This document shows, in pieces, positions 27,632 through 35,536 of a DNA stretch of 64,000 nucleotides. A program made the translations under genes and the position numbers. The DNA is from VXNE01 sp963664635 (GTDB lineage Bacteria > Pseudomonadota > Gammaproteobacteria > Pseudomonadales > Azotimanducaceae). Under the pieces are notes generated by a model. That model saw nothing but the letters and a program-made list of their open reading frames with translations. It was not told the origin of the DNA and searched no databases. Positions within the stretch are counted from its first letter, which is position 1; each line of letters starts with the position of its first letter. The stretch spans positions 1,612,001 to 1,676,000 of the forward strand of contig OY761542.1 of assembly GCA_963664635.1 (NCBI GenBank), given 5' to 3'.

Positions 27632-28564
27632 ATGCAATTCGGTGAATTCAGGAACACGGAAGCGCTCAATTCGACCTTCAGGCGGATTCGCGAACTCGGG
27701 CTCGAGCAGAACGTGTTCGAACTCGATACGTACGGGTTCACGGTGGTGCCGCCGGACCGGGTGGCCGAGCGCGCGTTCTTCGAGCGCGTCCGGTCGACGG
27801 TGCTGCGGCTGTGCGGCGAGCGCACGGGCGTGGATTTCGCCCTCGACCGGAACGGCGCCGTGGGCCACTACGAGGTCCAGCCCCAGCGGGACGGACAGTT
27901 CCTCCTTTTCTATCTGCTGATGGCGGACCGGGTGTTCGAGGAGTGGATCGTCAACCCGACGCTCTACACGCTCATCGACTACCTCATGCACGGACAGCAC
28001 CAGCTTTCCAGCCTGACGTCGTTCGTCAAGTGGCGGGGGACGCGGGAGTCGATGGGCCTGCACAGCGACTCGCCGCCGGACCGCGACGGCCGGCTCCCGG
28101 CGTGTTCGGACGTGTCGAACGCGGCGTACTGCCTGACGGACTATACGCTGGAGAACGGCGCCATCGCGATGGTGCCGGGCAGTCACACCTACTGCCGCCT
28201 GCCGCTCCCGGGAGAGGGAGAGGAGGATGCCGTACCCGTGGAAGCCGAAGCCGGTTCGCTGATCGTCTGGCACGGCAATACCTGGCACGGAGCCTTCGAG
28301 AAGAAGACCGATGGCCTGCGGCTGAACGTCACCAGCTACCACTGCCACCGGCGCCTGAAGACGCAGGAGGCCTATCAGTGGCGCGTGACGCAGGAGATGC
28401 TCGACCGCAACCCGCCGGAGTTCGCGCGGCTCGTGGGCGCGGACGACCAGATGGGCTGGGACGAGCGCGGCCCGGACTACTCGCGCCTCATGAAGTACGG
28501 CAGTCCGCAGATGAAGAAGCGTTTGGTGGAGCGCCGGGGGCCGCGGGACAGGAACGCCGCCTGA
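27632..28564 (+). CDS. Phytanoyl-CoA dioxygenase (PhyH) family protein
   Basis: Fe(II)/2-oxoglutarate-dependent oxygenase. 310 residues; iron ligands are His144 and Asp146 (LHSDSPPD) and His218 (NTWHGAF), with the 2-oxoglutarate-binding Arg229 (GLRLNVTSYH). The double-stranded beta-helix segment ENGAIAMVPGSHTYCRLP is typical. GGAGGACGACTC precedes the ATG. Substrate unknown; this family is often expanded in marine and host-associated gammaproteobacteria, where members hydroxylate small metabolites. A hairpin CCCCG-ATC-CGGGG (about 27604-27616) lies in the leader. Confidence 0.9.
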   Translation: MQFGEFRNTEALNSTFRRIRELGLEQNVFELDTYGFTVVPPDRVAERAFFERVRSTVLRLCGERTGVDFALDRNGAVGHYEVQPQRDGQFLLFYLLMADRVFEEWIVNPTLYTLIDYLMHGQHQLSSLTSFVKWRGTRESMGLHSDSPPDRDGRLPACSDVSNAAYCLTDYTLENGAIAMVPGSHTYCRLPLPGEGEEDAVPVEAEAGSLIVWHGNTWHGAFEKKTDGLRLNVTSYHCHRRLKTQEAYQWRVTQEMLDRNPPEFARLVGADDQMGWDERGPDYSRLMKYGSPQMKKRLVERRGPRDRNAA

Positions 28565-28580
28565 CCCGCGGCCCGGGGCG

Positions 28581-28805
28581 TCAGGGCTTGCCGGACGCGG
28601 CCCCGCGCGCGTCCCGCAACGCTTCGAGTTCCTCGCGGTTGAGGTCGATGCGGCCCTGCGCCGCGTACTGCGCCTGCTCGTCGGTGGTGACGTAGACGGG
28701 CTCGAACTCCTTCAGCACGCCACGCCCGCGGGCGATCACGCGCAGCGTGCGTCCGAGGATCTCCCATTCGTAGTCGCCGTGGACCCCTGAGAAAGTGGTG
28801 CTCAT
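28581..28805 (-). CDS. Small hypothetical protein
   Basis: 74 residues from ATG 28805 (MSTTFSGVHGDYEWEILGRT); a start 12 codons earlier at 28841 is also possible. Contains a beta-rich first half (LRVIARGRGVLKEFEPVYVTTDEQ) and a charged helix ending LNREELEALRDARGA. No domain recognised. It converges with the PhyH gene with a 16-base gap; codon use matches the core genome. Confidence 0.55.
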   Translation of the reverse strand: MSTTFSGVHGDYEWEILGRTLRVIARGRGVLKEFEPVYVTTDEQAQYAAQGRIDLNREELEALRDARGAASGKP

Positions 28806-28841
28806 CAAAGCCGTTCCGAATAAACTTTCGTTTTCGGCCAC

Positions 28842-29357
28842 GCAAAATGCACATCGACCGCCTGAACGCCTCGTAAGTTACTGAAACGCGGTTTCGCCTC
28901 AAGGGGGCTCCTGCTCGCGCGGCCGGCGACCCTGGCGTAAGAGGCCGACGAGACGACAGCGAGCACCGCGAGGCGATGGACAAGCGAGAAAGGCTCAGTC
29001 GTATTGCAGCGGCGTATGGCCCCCTATTGAGGGCGGGCGCGGAAGCGAAAAGCGAAAGCGGCACTCAGCATGTCGAAGCACCGCCACCCCCGGGCGCGAT
29101 GACGCCGAGCGCGGCAGGGCATCGCATGTGCTTCGAGCAGGGCAAGCCGTTCATCTATGGGCGGACCCCGATCACCGAGTGGGAGAACGGGGTCATTGAC
29201 CATGGCCGATTCGGTCCCCCTGCTCCCGGAGGCGTCGATCAGCAACAGCGCGCTACTGCCGGCGCGTCTTTGAATATACTCGTCACTCAGCACCACCGCG
29301 CGCAGACGCTATCCTACCAGCATCATCAGCCAGTGCTGACCCCTCGAACCCGAATGG
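28842..29357. other. Gene-free stretch at left edge of accessory region
   Basis: About 515 bases. Base composition falls towards the right, marking the entry to the lower-GC cassette. Open frames here (for example 28976-29455 on the plus strand) have no coding character and run into the 3' end of the next gene. No repeat or RNA structure stood out. Confidence 0.4.
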
Positions 29358-30068
29358 TCATTGTCGATCAAGAGTATCCAGTAACCGTGCTGAAGCCAAG
29401 CGTGGATCACGCGAAAGCACTCCGTGCAGTCTCCCAGGGAACTCTCTCGTCCTAATGACCCTGTGGATCTCCATACGTCTATCTGGATTCAACGCATACT
29501 TCTTCTTCCCAGCACTCCGTTTCTGAATTAGTAAGCCATCAGAGTACATATCGCCGACGACCGCCGGCAATTGATCGGCAAACTCCTCGGCGACTCCCCG
29601 ACCCTTGGCGAGGTCGCTGGCCCACATGTATCCCTTGTTTCTACCACCCCACATATTATGCCGCTCAAGTTTCGCGACCAGCAAAAGTGCCACTACTAGC
29701 TTGCGCGGACGCATCGGGCCAACAACGTGGTCGTCTCGGGCTTCTTCCAAGACGTTGAGTAGGTCCGCGGCGTTCTGAGGATCTCCAAGCAAGACTGAGG
29801 TCCGATCCGCGAAGTGCTTTCTGAGATCGAGCAGCACGCGTTTTTGAACGTTGCGAAGAAGAACGACGGGGCCGAGTGCGTTCCTAATTGTTCCGACGAC
29901 ATCCTTGATCGACACTGCGCAGTGCCGGTTGTATTCCCAGGTAGTCATACTCCAGCCAGACCACGTAGGATCGGTCGAGATCACTCCTTCTGCTTTGCCA
30001 ATCCATTCCGCCATGTGTGGGTTCTGGAGTGAATTGGGGTGGCATAGGTAGATGTGCTTGGCTGCCAA
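29358..30068 (-). CDS. Uncharacterised protein with C-terminal winged-helix-like region
   Basis: 236 residues, second gene of a two-gene leftward operon (40-base gap). The N-terminal half (MAAKHIYLCHPNSLQNPHMA, then GVISTDPTWSGW and LLDLRKHFADRTSVLL) is not recognised. The segment at about 130-205 (LVVALLLVAKLERHN, then ASDLAKGRGVAEEFADQLPA and VVGDMYSDGLLIQKRSAGKK) reads like a helix-turn-helix with a beta wing, so DNA or RNA binding is inferred. GC content is visibly lower than the genome average, and rare A/T-ending codons are frequent, signs of recent transfer. Its partner and the palindrome upstream suggest a self-contained module. Confidence 0.7.
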   Translation of the reverse strand: MAAKHIYLCHPNSLQNPHMAEWIGKAEGVISTDPTWSGWSMTTWEYNRHCAVSIKDVVGTIRNALGPVVLLRNVQKRVLLDLRKHFADRTSVLLGDPQNAADLLNVLEEARDDHVVGPMRPRKLVVALLLVAKLERHNMWGGRNKGYMWASDLAKGRGVAEEFADQLPAVVGDMYSDGLLIQKRSAGKKKYALNPDRRMEIHRVIRTREFPGRLHGVLSRDPRLASARLLDTLDRQ

Positions 30069-30108
30069 AAGCCCTCCAGACTTCCATCACCCTCGGGGTT
30101 TCCTTTTC

Positions 30109-30984
30109 TCAGGATCCTCCGGAATGTTGCATGAGAGCCCGAAGGACATATCGTGGAGGGATAGGCAGGTCGAGCAAACGCTCGACCGGAGCATAGCTAA
30201 GGGCATCCATTAGGACTGCACGCAATTGTGTCTCGTCCCACTGCGCATGGAGGCTGGGAAGCGGCAGGGACGACGGTGAATCCCGTCGGGACACTTGACT
30301 TCGAAAGGCGAACTGATACTTCAATTGGTGCTCGTCGCACCATTGACTAACTTGCCGCGCCACCAAGTTTGACCGATGCCGATTCCAATCTGAGGCCAAG
30401 GATGGGGAGTGCGTTTCAAGGACCGTGGGGAACCTACGGTACCAGTCGACAGACTCTAGGGACTCTAACAGCGCTGAATCGGAGGACAAGTTCTTTCCGG
30501 CGAGGAAATCCTTCGCCCAAATGCGCTGCGTTTGGGCAGGAATCGGAATCAATTCAATCCAGTCTTCTATTGGCGGGGGAGGCTCCATCAATCCCATGAG
30601 GACTTCCCGGGACTCCTTGTTGATGAAGCGCTTGCCCCTAGGTTCCTCCACTACAAAGGCTCGCCAGATCTCCGAACGCAATAGCTGGTTGAACGTCCCA
30701 TGACTGCTGTTCGAAGCGTCGTTGGCGCCAGGCGCCGGATGCCTACTATCTACAAGCCTGAGTGCCAAGGCACCACCGCCTGTCTCGCCGAGGTGCAATA
30801 GCCCACGTGCCTCCATTTCTCGCAGAAGGTACTTTAGTGCCTTGAATCCATGCTCCTCCCAGCGCGGCCCGCCTTGGGCACCTCTGAGTAAGAGGCCAAC
30901 GCGCGATGCGGGGATGAGCTCGTCTGCGGAAGACTGCGATTTGATAAGCTCGTATGCGGATTTCAGATACTCAGACGTGTCCAT
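30109..30984 (-). CDS. Uncharacterised protein with LOTUS/winged-helix-like N-terminus
   Basis: 291 residues from ATG 30984, which has GAGGG eight bases upstream; an in-frame GTG at 31002 is less likely. Residues ~25-75 (IPASRVGLLLRG, WEEHGFKALKYLLREMEAR, GLLHLGETGGGALALRL) follow the pattern of an OST-HTH/LOTUS or related winged-helix domain: small helix, GF(K)xLxxLL, then a beta wing. LOTUS domains bind RNA or partner proteins; this is inference by pattern. The remainder (MEPPPPIEDWIELIPIPA, then TQRIWAKDFLAG; a C-terminal helical RQVSQWCDEHQLKYQFAF) is unrecognised. First gene of the operon; a 26-bp palindrome lies 23 bases upstream of the start. Confidence 0.72.
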   Translation of the reverse strand: MDTSEYLKSAYELIKSQSSADELIPASRVGLLLRGAQGGPRWEEHGFKALKYLLREMEARGLLHLGETGGGALALRLVDSRHPAPGANDASNSSHGTFNQLLRSEIWRAFVVEEPRGKRFINKESREVLMGLMEPPPPIEDWIELIPIPAQTQRIWAKDFLAGKNLSSDSALLESLESVDWYRRFPTVLETHSPSLASDWNRHRSNLVARQVSQWCDEHQLKYQFAFRSQVSRRDSPSSLPLPSLHAQWDETQLRAVLMDALSYAPVERLLDLPIPPRYVLRALMQHSGGS

Positions 30985-31006
30985 TTTCGAGTCCCTCGGC
31001 ACTAGT

Positions 31007-31032
31007 GCCCCTTAGGTCTAGACCTAAGGGGC
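31007..31032. promoter_or_regulatory. 26-bp perfect palindrome, probable operator
   Basis: Perfect two-fold symmetric sequence; each half is GCCCCTTAGGTCT or its complement, with the centre between 31019 and 31020. It starts 23 bases upstream of the ATG of the leftward operon. Neither side has a T-run, so it is not a simple terminator. An operator for a dimeric regulator, perhaps one of the operon's own proteins, is inferred. Confidence 0.55.
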
Positions 31033-31285
31033 GAAATCGAGTTGTGATGGTGCAGGGACTCAACGGACAGAGTATTTTAGCTGTCGGTTTCCATCGCTTG
31101 GTGCCTGCACACCAAGGGGAAGACCGACTCTCCACCGCTTATGGCCTCCACTCCCCCGATACGGAGTCGGCTTTTGCCGACGCCTTCCCCAACCTTGCTA
31201 GGCCAGCTATCAAGGGAACTTATAGCATTGCGCAATATGCAGTGTTCCCGGACCCACTGTCAACCCCCAGAGTTGTCCAACGGTA
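31033..31285. other. Gene-free stretch between palindrome and IS remnant
   Basis: About 250 bases, relatively AT-rich at its right end. It holds a hairpin GTCGGC-TTTT-GCCGAC (31166-31181) and a small palindrome ATTGCGCAAT near 31230. No coding frame is convincing. It could contain the promoter of the leftward operon. Confidence 0.35.
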
Positions 31286-32260
31286 GGTGAGCCTGAAGGG
31301 GGACGGCGTTTCCAACGCTAAGCGAGCCTGAGGCGTTCGGTTCGGACGATCATTCGGAGGATGATCGTGACGCTTGAGACCGAACGGCTCCACACGGTGG
31401 AGCAGATCAGGGGCTTTCTCGACGGCAACGGGGAAGTGGACTTCAGGCCGGTGGACCGGGACGAGGCCTACGGGTTCGTGCGTCGCACGCTGGTGCGTCT
31501 GGACTACGATGCGCTGGGCCGGGCGGGCAAGGGCACGGTGCGCGAGTTCCTCGGCAAGGCGACGGGGCTGTCGCGCGCGCAGGTGACCCGGCTGATCGGC
31601 CAGTATCGAGCCACGGGTCGGGTCGAGGATCGCCGCGCGGCGAACAGCGGCCGGCCCTTCGCGCGGGTGTACACGGCGGCGGACATCCGCCTGCTGGCCG
31701 ACGCCGACGAGATCGGCGGCCAGCTCTGCGGGCCCGCGGCGTGCGAGGTGCTGCGCCGCCAGTACGAGGTGTTCGGCGACGCGCGCTTCGAGCGGCTGTC
31801 GCGACTGTCCCCGTCGCACCTGTACAACCTGCGGCGGTCGAGGACCTACCGCGCGCGGCGCACGACCGTCGAGCACACGCGGCCGACGACGGTGCGCATC
31901 GGCGAGCGGCAACGACCACCGGCGGCGTCCGATCAGGCTGCGGCGACCGCCGATCCCCGCCCGTCAGGGTGATCTCGCCAAGGCGCGTCAAGGGTCCGCT
32001 GCGCCGACCGCGACGCCTCGATGCCGTGCCTTGACGCGACGCCTTCCGCCGCCCAACATGACCTGCAAGCCCGACCGCCGTACGCGCGTCGTGATCGCCC
32101 TTGACCCGCCGCCAACGCTCGTCGAGGACACCAACCCCCCGGCTCTCCGGCGCTCCCGAGAACGAGCGTTGCTCACTCGTTGCCGCAACTACCATGCCTA
32201 CAACACCACGTCCGAACCGGCAGCCGCCCTCAATCCGAGGGCCGCCCGTTCAGGCTCACC
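31286..32260 (+). mobile_element. Truncated insertion sequence (integrase-core type)
   Basis: The 12-base sequence GGTGAGCCTGAA at 31286-31297 recurs inverted at 32249-32260, flanking a transposase gene that is only half its normal length. The right part (31975-32260) has no readable transposase frame, so an internal deletion is likely. The element sits at the right edge of the foreign two-gene cassette and may mark how it arrived. Confidence 0.55.
31361..31972 (+). pseudogene. Transposase N-terminal half (rve/IS481-like), truncated
   Basis: 203 codons. The reading matches the N-terminal DNA-binding part of a family of ~400-residue integrase-core transposases: FVRRTLVRLDYDALGRAGKG, TGLSRAQVTRLIGQYRATGR, VFGDARFERLSRLSPSHLYN and LRRSRTYR. 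After ~residue 185 the homology stops and the DDE catalytic domain is missing, so the protein cannot be active. Family placement is from recognised sequence pattern; the exact IS group is not certain. Confidence 0.7.
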
Positions 32261-32924
32261 TTCTCATTGGAAAACGCTCACCAGCCCGCCTCCCTAGGCA
32301 GGCTCCGGCGCCAACGCTGCGAAGGCGCTGGGCCAAAGGAAGGACGGCTCTGGACAGGCTACGGCGGAGCGACCCGCGGCATGGCCGAGTCAGGAGCGCC
32401 GCTCGCGGACCTACTGGAGGGAAGACTGTGATGCCTTGTCTGGCCTGGGGCCGGGCGGTGTCGTAGCGCCGCCATTCATACGCCTACATCGAGCAGGAGT
32501 CAGGGGTACGTGCCACGCGACATGGGACTAGGCCAGCGAGTTCGCGCTGCCGGAGGACTGGAGCCGCGGCAGGAGGATGGCGCGCCCCGCATCCGAGGGG
32601 ACGCCGACCACCGGGACGGCCGCGGCGCGAGCAGCTTGCGCGTCGACGCCGGCGACGTTCAGGAGTCGGGCTGGTCGGACTCCAAGGATTCCTAATCAGC
32701 GCATCTCGGCCGACGAGGCGATGGTTTTGGTGGACAGGCTGGCGCTGCCCGGGCGATGACGTTGGACTACTCAGACACGCCGCCCTGCGGTTCGATGTGG
32801 TGAGAGCCCGACCGGTGATCGCCGATTTCCGCGCTAAGTGTGGAACGATCTCGGCGGCGGCTGGTACCGGATGGGCAAACCCAGCTCTTCGGGCGCGGCG
32901 GGAGGGGGCATCGCAGCCGGCAGC
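32261..32924. other. Gene-free stretch right of the IS remnant
   Basis: About 660 bases with no convincing gene. A plus-strand stretch near 32540-32757 with ASEFALPEDW and ISADEAMVLVDRLALPG readings looks like decayed coding sequence but is interrupted. Composition returns to high GC. Confidence 0.35.
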
Positions 32925-34430
32925 TTACGGCCCGAGCAGCGCGAGCGCCATGGATGCGCGTTCCCGGCGGTGCTCGTTGGCGTCCCAGTGCATCGCCTTC
33001 CGGAGATGCGTGCGGGCGCGTGCCCGGTCGCCGGTCAGCCGATACGCCTCGCCGAGGTAAAAGTTGATGCGCGGGGCCCATGGCGCCCGCCGATACGCGA
33101 CGCGCAGGTAGTTCACCGCGTCGCCGGACTGTCCGGTGTGAAGATAGACCACGCCGAGGCCGTAGGCGGCGCCGACGCTGTCGGGCTGGGAGCGCAGTCC
33201 GAGCCGGTAGTAGCGCACGCCTTCGTTCCAGGCGTCGCGGCACCTGTCCGCGGTGCTGCCGCGACACTCCGCGACCGTGAGTTGCGCCATGCGCACGTTG
33301 GCGGCCGCGTGGCCCGGGTCGACGGCGAGGGCCCGCGCGATGGCCTCCCGGGCATGGCGCGGGTGGTCCACGACGAGGGACAGGCCCACCAGGGCGTCCG
33401 GGTCGTCGGGGGCGGCGTCCAGGATGCGGGTGAACAGCTCGCGGGCATACTCCGGGTTCCGCGAGACCGTCGCCATGGCCAGTTCCTGGCGTGCTTCGGT
33501 CTCGGCCAGGCAGCGCTCGTCGAACGGGGCCGCTGCGCCGGGCGGGACGGCCAGCCGCCGCACCGGCAGGGCCCGCCTTCTGGCGTACTGCCGCACCTGC
33601 CGCTGCAGTCCGTCGATGTCCGTACCGAGCGCTTCCTGCATCGCCTGGGCCGTGGACATGCCCGCGTCGATGTTCCCGAGCATCGTCGGGATGTTCTCGT
33701 GGTACGGCGGCAGTCCCGACTGTTGGCCGAGGTGCAGCATGTGCACGAGCAGCCAGGCGTTGGCGTAGAGGCGGGTCAGGTCGTGCCGCGCCCAGTCGAG
33801 TTCGAAGCGCTCGCCGACCAGTTCCCGGATGGTCATCCGCGGCGGCCCCAGGGCCTCGAACAGGCGCTGCGGCGTGCGCCCGACGATGACGGCCTTGTCG
33901 GTGATCCGCATCGTCGACAGCAGGCTCGCGAAGCCCTCCTCGTACCAGATGGGGAAGTTGATGCCCTGGCGACTCCGCAGCAGGTAGTGGGTGTACTCGT
34001 GGAATGCGGTTTGCGTGATGACCGAGCCGCGGCCCCCCGGACCGAAAACCAGCGTGTGCCGTTCGAGGCCGGACTGCATGAAGCCGGCGATCTGCCGGAC
34101 CGCAAAGATCCGCTGGAAATCGCGTGCCCGGCGGAAGGCAAGGATCTTCAGGGGTGGGGGAGCCGGGGACCGGTGGCGGGGCACGAGGGCCTGGGCCGCA
34201 TCGCGGAAGCGGGTCAGGGCGGTCGCGAGGTCGCGCGCCCGGTCCGGGGGCAGGTCGCTCAGCAGTTCGAAGTGGGGTGTCCGAACTTCGCACCACCGCC
34301 GCTCGGCGTCGTCGGCGTGCGATGGGCAGGCCGTCAGGGCGCATGCCAGGGACAGGAGGCCCCAGGCCAGGCGGCGCACGCGCCTTGGGGCGGCTCGGGA
34401 CCGCGGTCTTTCGATGCGCGCGTCGTTCAC
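32925..34430 (-). CDS. TPR lipoprotein with peptidase MA-like (HEYTH) domain
   Basis: 501 residues from GTG 34430. The Arg-rich start, hydrophobic core LAWGLLSLACALTAC and the LTAC lipobox predict a lipoprotein. The next ~220 residues resemble the peptidase MA-like family: TQTAFHEYTHYLLRSRQG carries an HExxH-type zinc motif (HEYTH) and FPIWYEEGFASLLST the downstream Glu region. The C-terminal half contains TPR-type repeats (e.g. NVRMAQLTVAECRG, VGAAYGLGVVYLHTGQSG, INFYLGEAYRLTGDRARAR). A periplasmic or membrane-bound role is likely; substrate unknown. Divergent from the small secreted protein at 34467 with a 36-base gap. Confidence 0.82.
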   Translation of the reverse strand: MNDARIERPRSRAAPRRVRRLAWGLLSLACALTACPSHADDAERRWCEVRTPHFELLSDLPPDRARDLATALTRFRDAAQALVPRHRSPAPPPLKILAFRRARDFQRIFAVRQIAGFMQSGLERHTLVFGPGGRGSVITQTAFHEYTHYLLRSRQGINFPIWYEEGFASLLSTMRITDKAVIVGRTPQRLFEALGPPRMTIRELVGERFELDWARHDLTRLYANAWLLVHMLHLGQQSGLPPYHENIPTMLGNIDAGMSTAQAMQEALGTDIDGLQRQVRQYARRRALPVRRLAVPPGAAAPFDERCLAETEARQELAMATVSRNPEYARELFTRILDAAPDDPDALVGLSLVVDHPRHAREAIARALAVDPGHAAANVRMAQLTVAECRGSTADRCRDAWNEGVRYYRLGLRSQPDSVGAAYGLGVVYLHTGQSGDAVNYLRVAYRRAPWAPRINFYLGEAYRLTGDRARARTHLRKAMHWDANEHRRERASMALALLGP

Positions 34431-34466
34431 ACCATAATGGCCGGGTCGCGATGACCGGCCGTCGAG

Positions 34467-35027
34467 ATGTCGATATCCGCGCGGGGATTGGTGTGTGCGC
34501 ACCGGCGCGTCCGGGCGGCAACGTGCTGTCTTGCGGGGTTGGTCGCGGCGGTCGCCGCCGGGCGGGCCGAGGCGGCCGCGGACTGGCTCCCGGTCTCCTG
34601 CCGGGCGACGCAGACCGTCGGCATGCACGACTATCCGGGCGCGGAGGAGCGGTATCACGCCTCGGTGTTCTTCGAGAATGCGTTCGAGCTCAGGGAGAAC
34701 GAACTCTTCATGCAGCTCCTGCTCGACGACGAGGCCACGCGGGTCGGCCTCTACCTGACGCTGGCCGGGGAGGACGGCGCGGAGACCGAGTTCGAATGCC
34801 GCCCGGTGCGGGGGAGTGCCGACAACGAGGGCTTCAGTTGCGTCAACAACCCGCCGTCGGAGATGCTCCTCATCAATCCTGGCCGGGGGCGCTTCACGCG
34901 CGGCGCGATCGGGGGCTGGACCTTCTACGGGGCGCGGGAGGAGCAACACGGCGCATCGCTGTTCGTCGAGTTCGGGAGGTGCGTGGCGCTCGACGCCGCC
35001 GGCGGAACTGCGCCGGTGGAGCCCTGA
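34467..35027 (+). CDS. Hypothetical secreted protein
   Basis: 186 residues with a signal peptide (RVRAATCCLAGLVAAVAAGRAEA, cleavage near AEA-AAD). The mature part is beta-rich and contains three spaced cysteines (VSCRATQ, FECRPV, FSCVNN) plus one near the C-terminus (FGRCVAL), so two disulfides are possible. No family recognised. Codon use is typical of the core genome. Divergent from the TPR lipoprotein. Confidence 0.7.
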   Translation: MSISARGLVCAHRRVRAATCCLAGLVAAVAAGRAEAAADWLPVSCRATQTVGMHDYPGAEERYHASVFFENAFELRENELFMQLLLDDEATRVGLYLTLAGEDGAETEFECRPVRGSADNEGFSCVNNPPSEMLLINPGRGRFTRGAIGGWTFYGAREEQHGASLFVEFGRCVALDAAGGTAPVEP

Positions 35028-35114
35028 CGCCGGCCGGAAGGCTCGCGGCGGCGGGTCCACGCCAGCTACCCGCGCCCCCGGCTCGCGGCCGGGGAAACCG
35101 GGACGCTGCCGGGC

Positions 35115-35339
35115 CTATTCCTCTTCGACGGCCTCGGCCAACTCAAGGATGGCCTCGACATCGGCGTCCGCGGCCTCGGCGGTGACGTCGATCTCCTTCT
35201 TGGCCGTGACGTTGATCTGTTCGATGGCCGCGAGTCGTTCCTTGACCTGCAGCGACGCGACCGTGACGGGCACGTCCGTGGCGTGGGCGCTGCCGGCGGC
35301 GAACAGCGCCGCGGTCAGGATCGTCGTGACTGTCTTCAT
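35115..35339 (-). CDS. Small acidic exported protein
   Basis: 74 residues: signal peptide MKTVTTILTAALFAAGSAHA, then a short mature part rich in Ala, Val, Asp and Glu (TDVPVTVASLQVKERLAAIE, KKEIDVTAEAADADVEAILE) ending EAVEEE. No family recognised. Convergent with the gene at 34467. A small periplasmic protein is inferred from the leader alone. Confidence 0.65.
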   Translation of the reverse strand: MKTVTTILTAALFAAGSAHATDVPVTVASLQVKERLAAIEQINVTAKKEIDVTAEAADADVEAILELAEAVEEE

Positions 35340-35536
35340 GTGCTAACCCGTCCCTCGCATGCTCTCGCCCGGGCCGGGAGAGAGCCTGACGTTGCGATCC
35401 TTTATAGAGGGATTCCGCGGGAAAAGCCAGAGGGCGAGCGGGAGCGGATGCAGCCATGCAGCCGTCCCCGGTGCGCGGCGCTCCCGACCGCTGTAACCTT
35501 GCCCGCTTGGCGCACCGGTGCGCAAAGGAGACCGCG

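Noticed and set aside
28976..29455. 159-codon plus-strand frame
   Set aside because: No secondary-structure or codon signal, and its end lies over the 3' end of the better supported minus-strand gene.
31007..31032. Palindrome as an intrinsic terminator
   Set aside because: There is no run of T on either side, and it lies upstream, not downstream, of a gene; operator is more likely.
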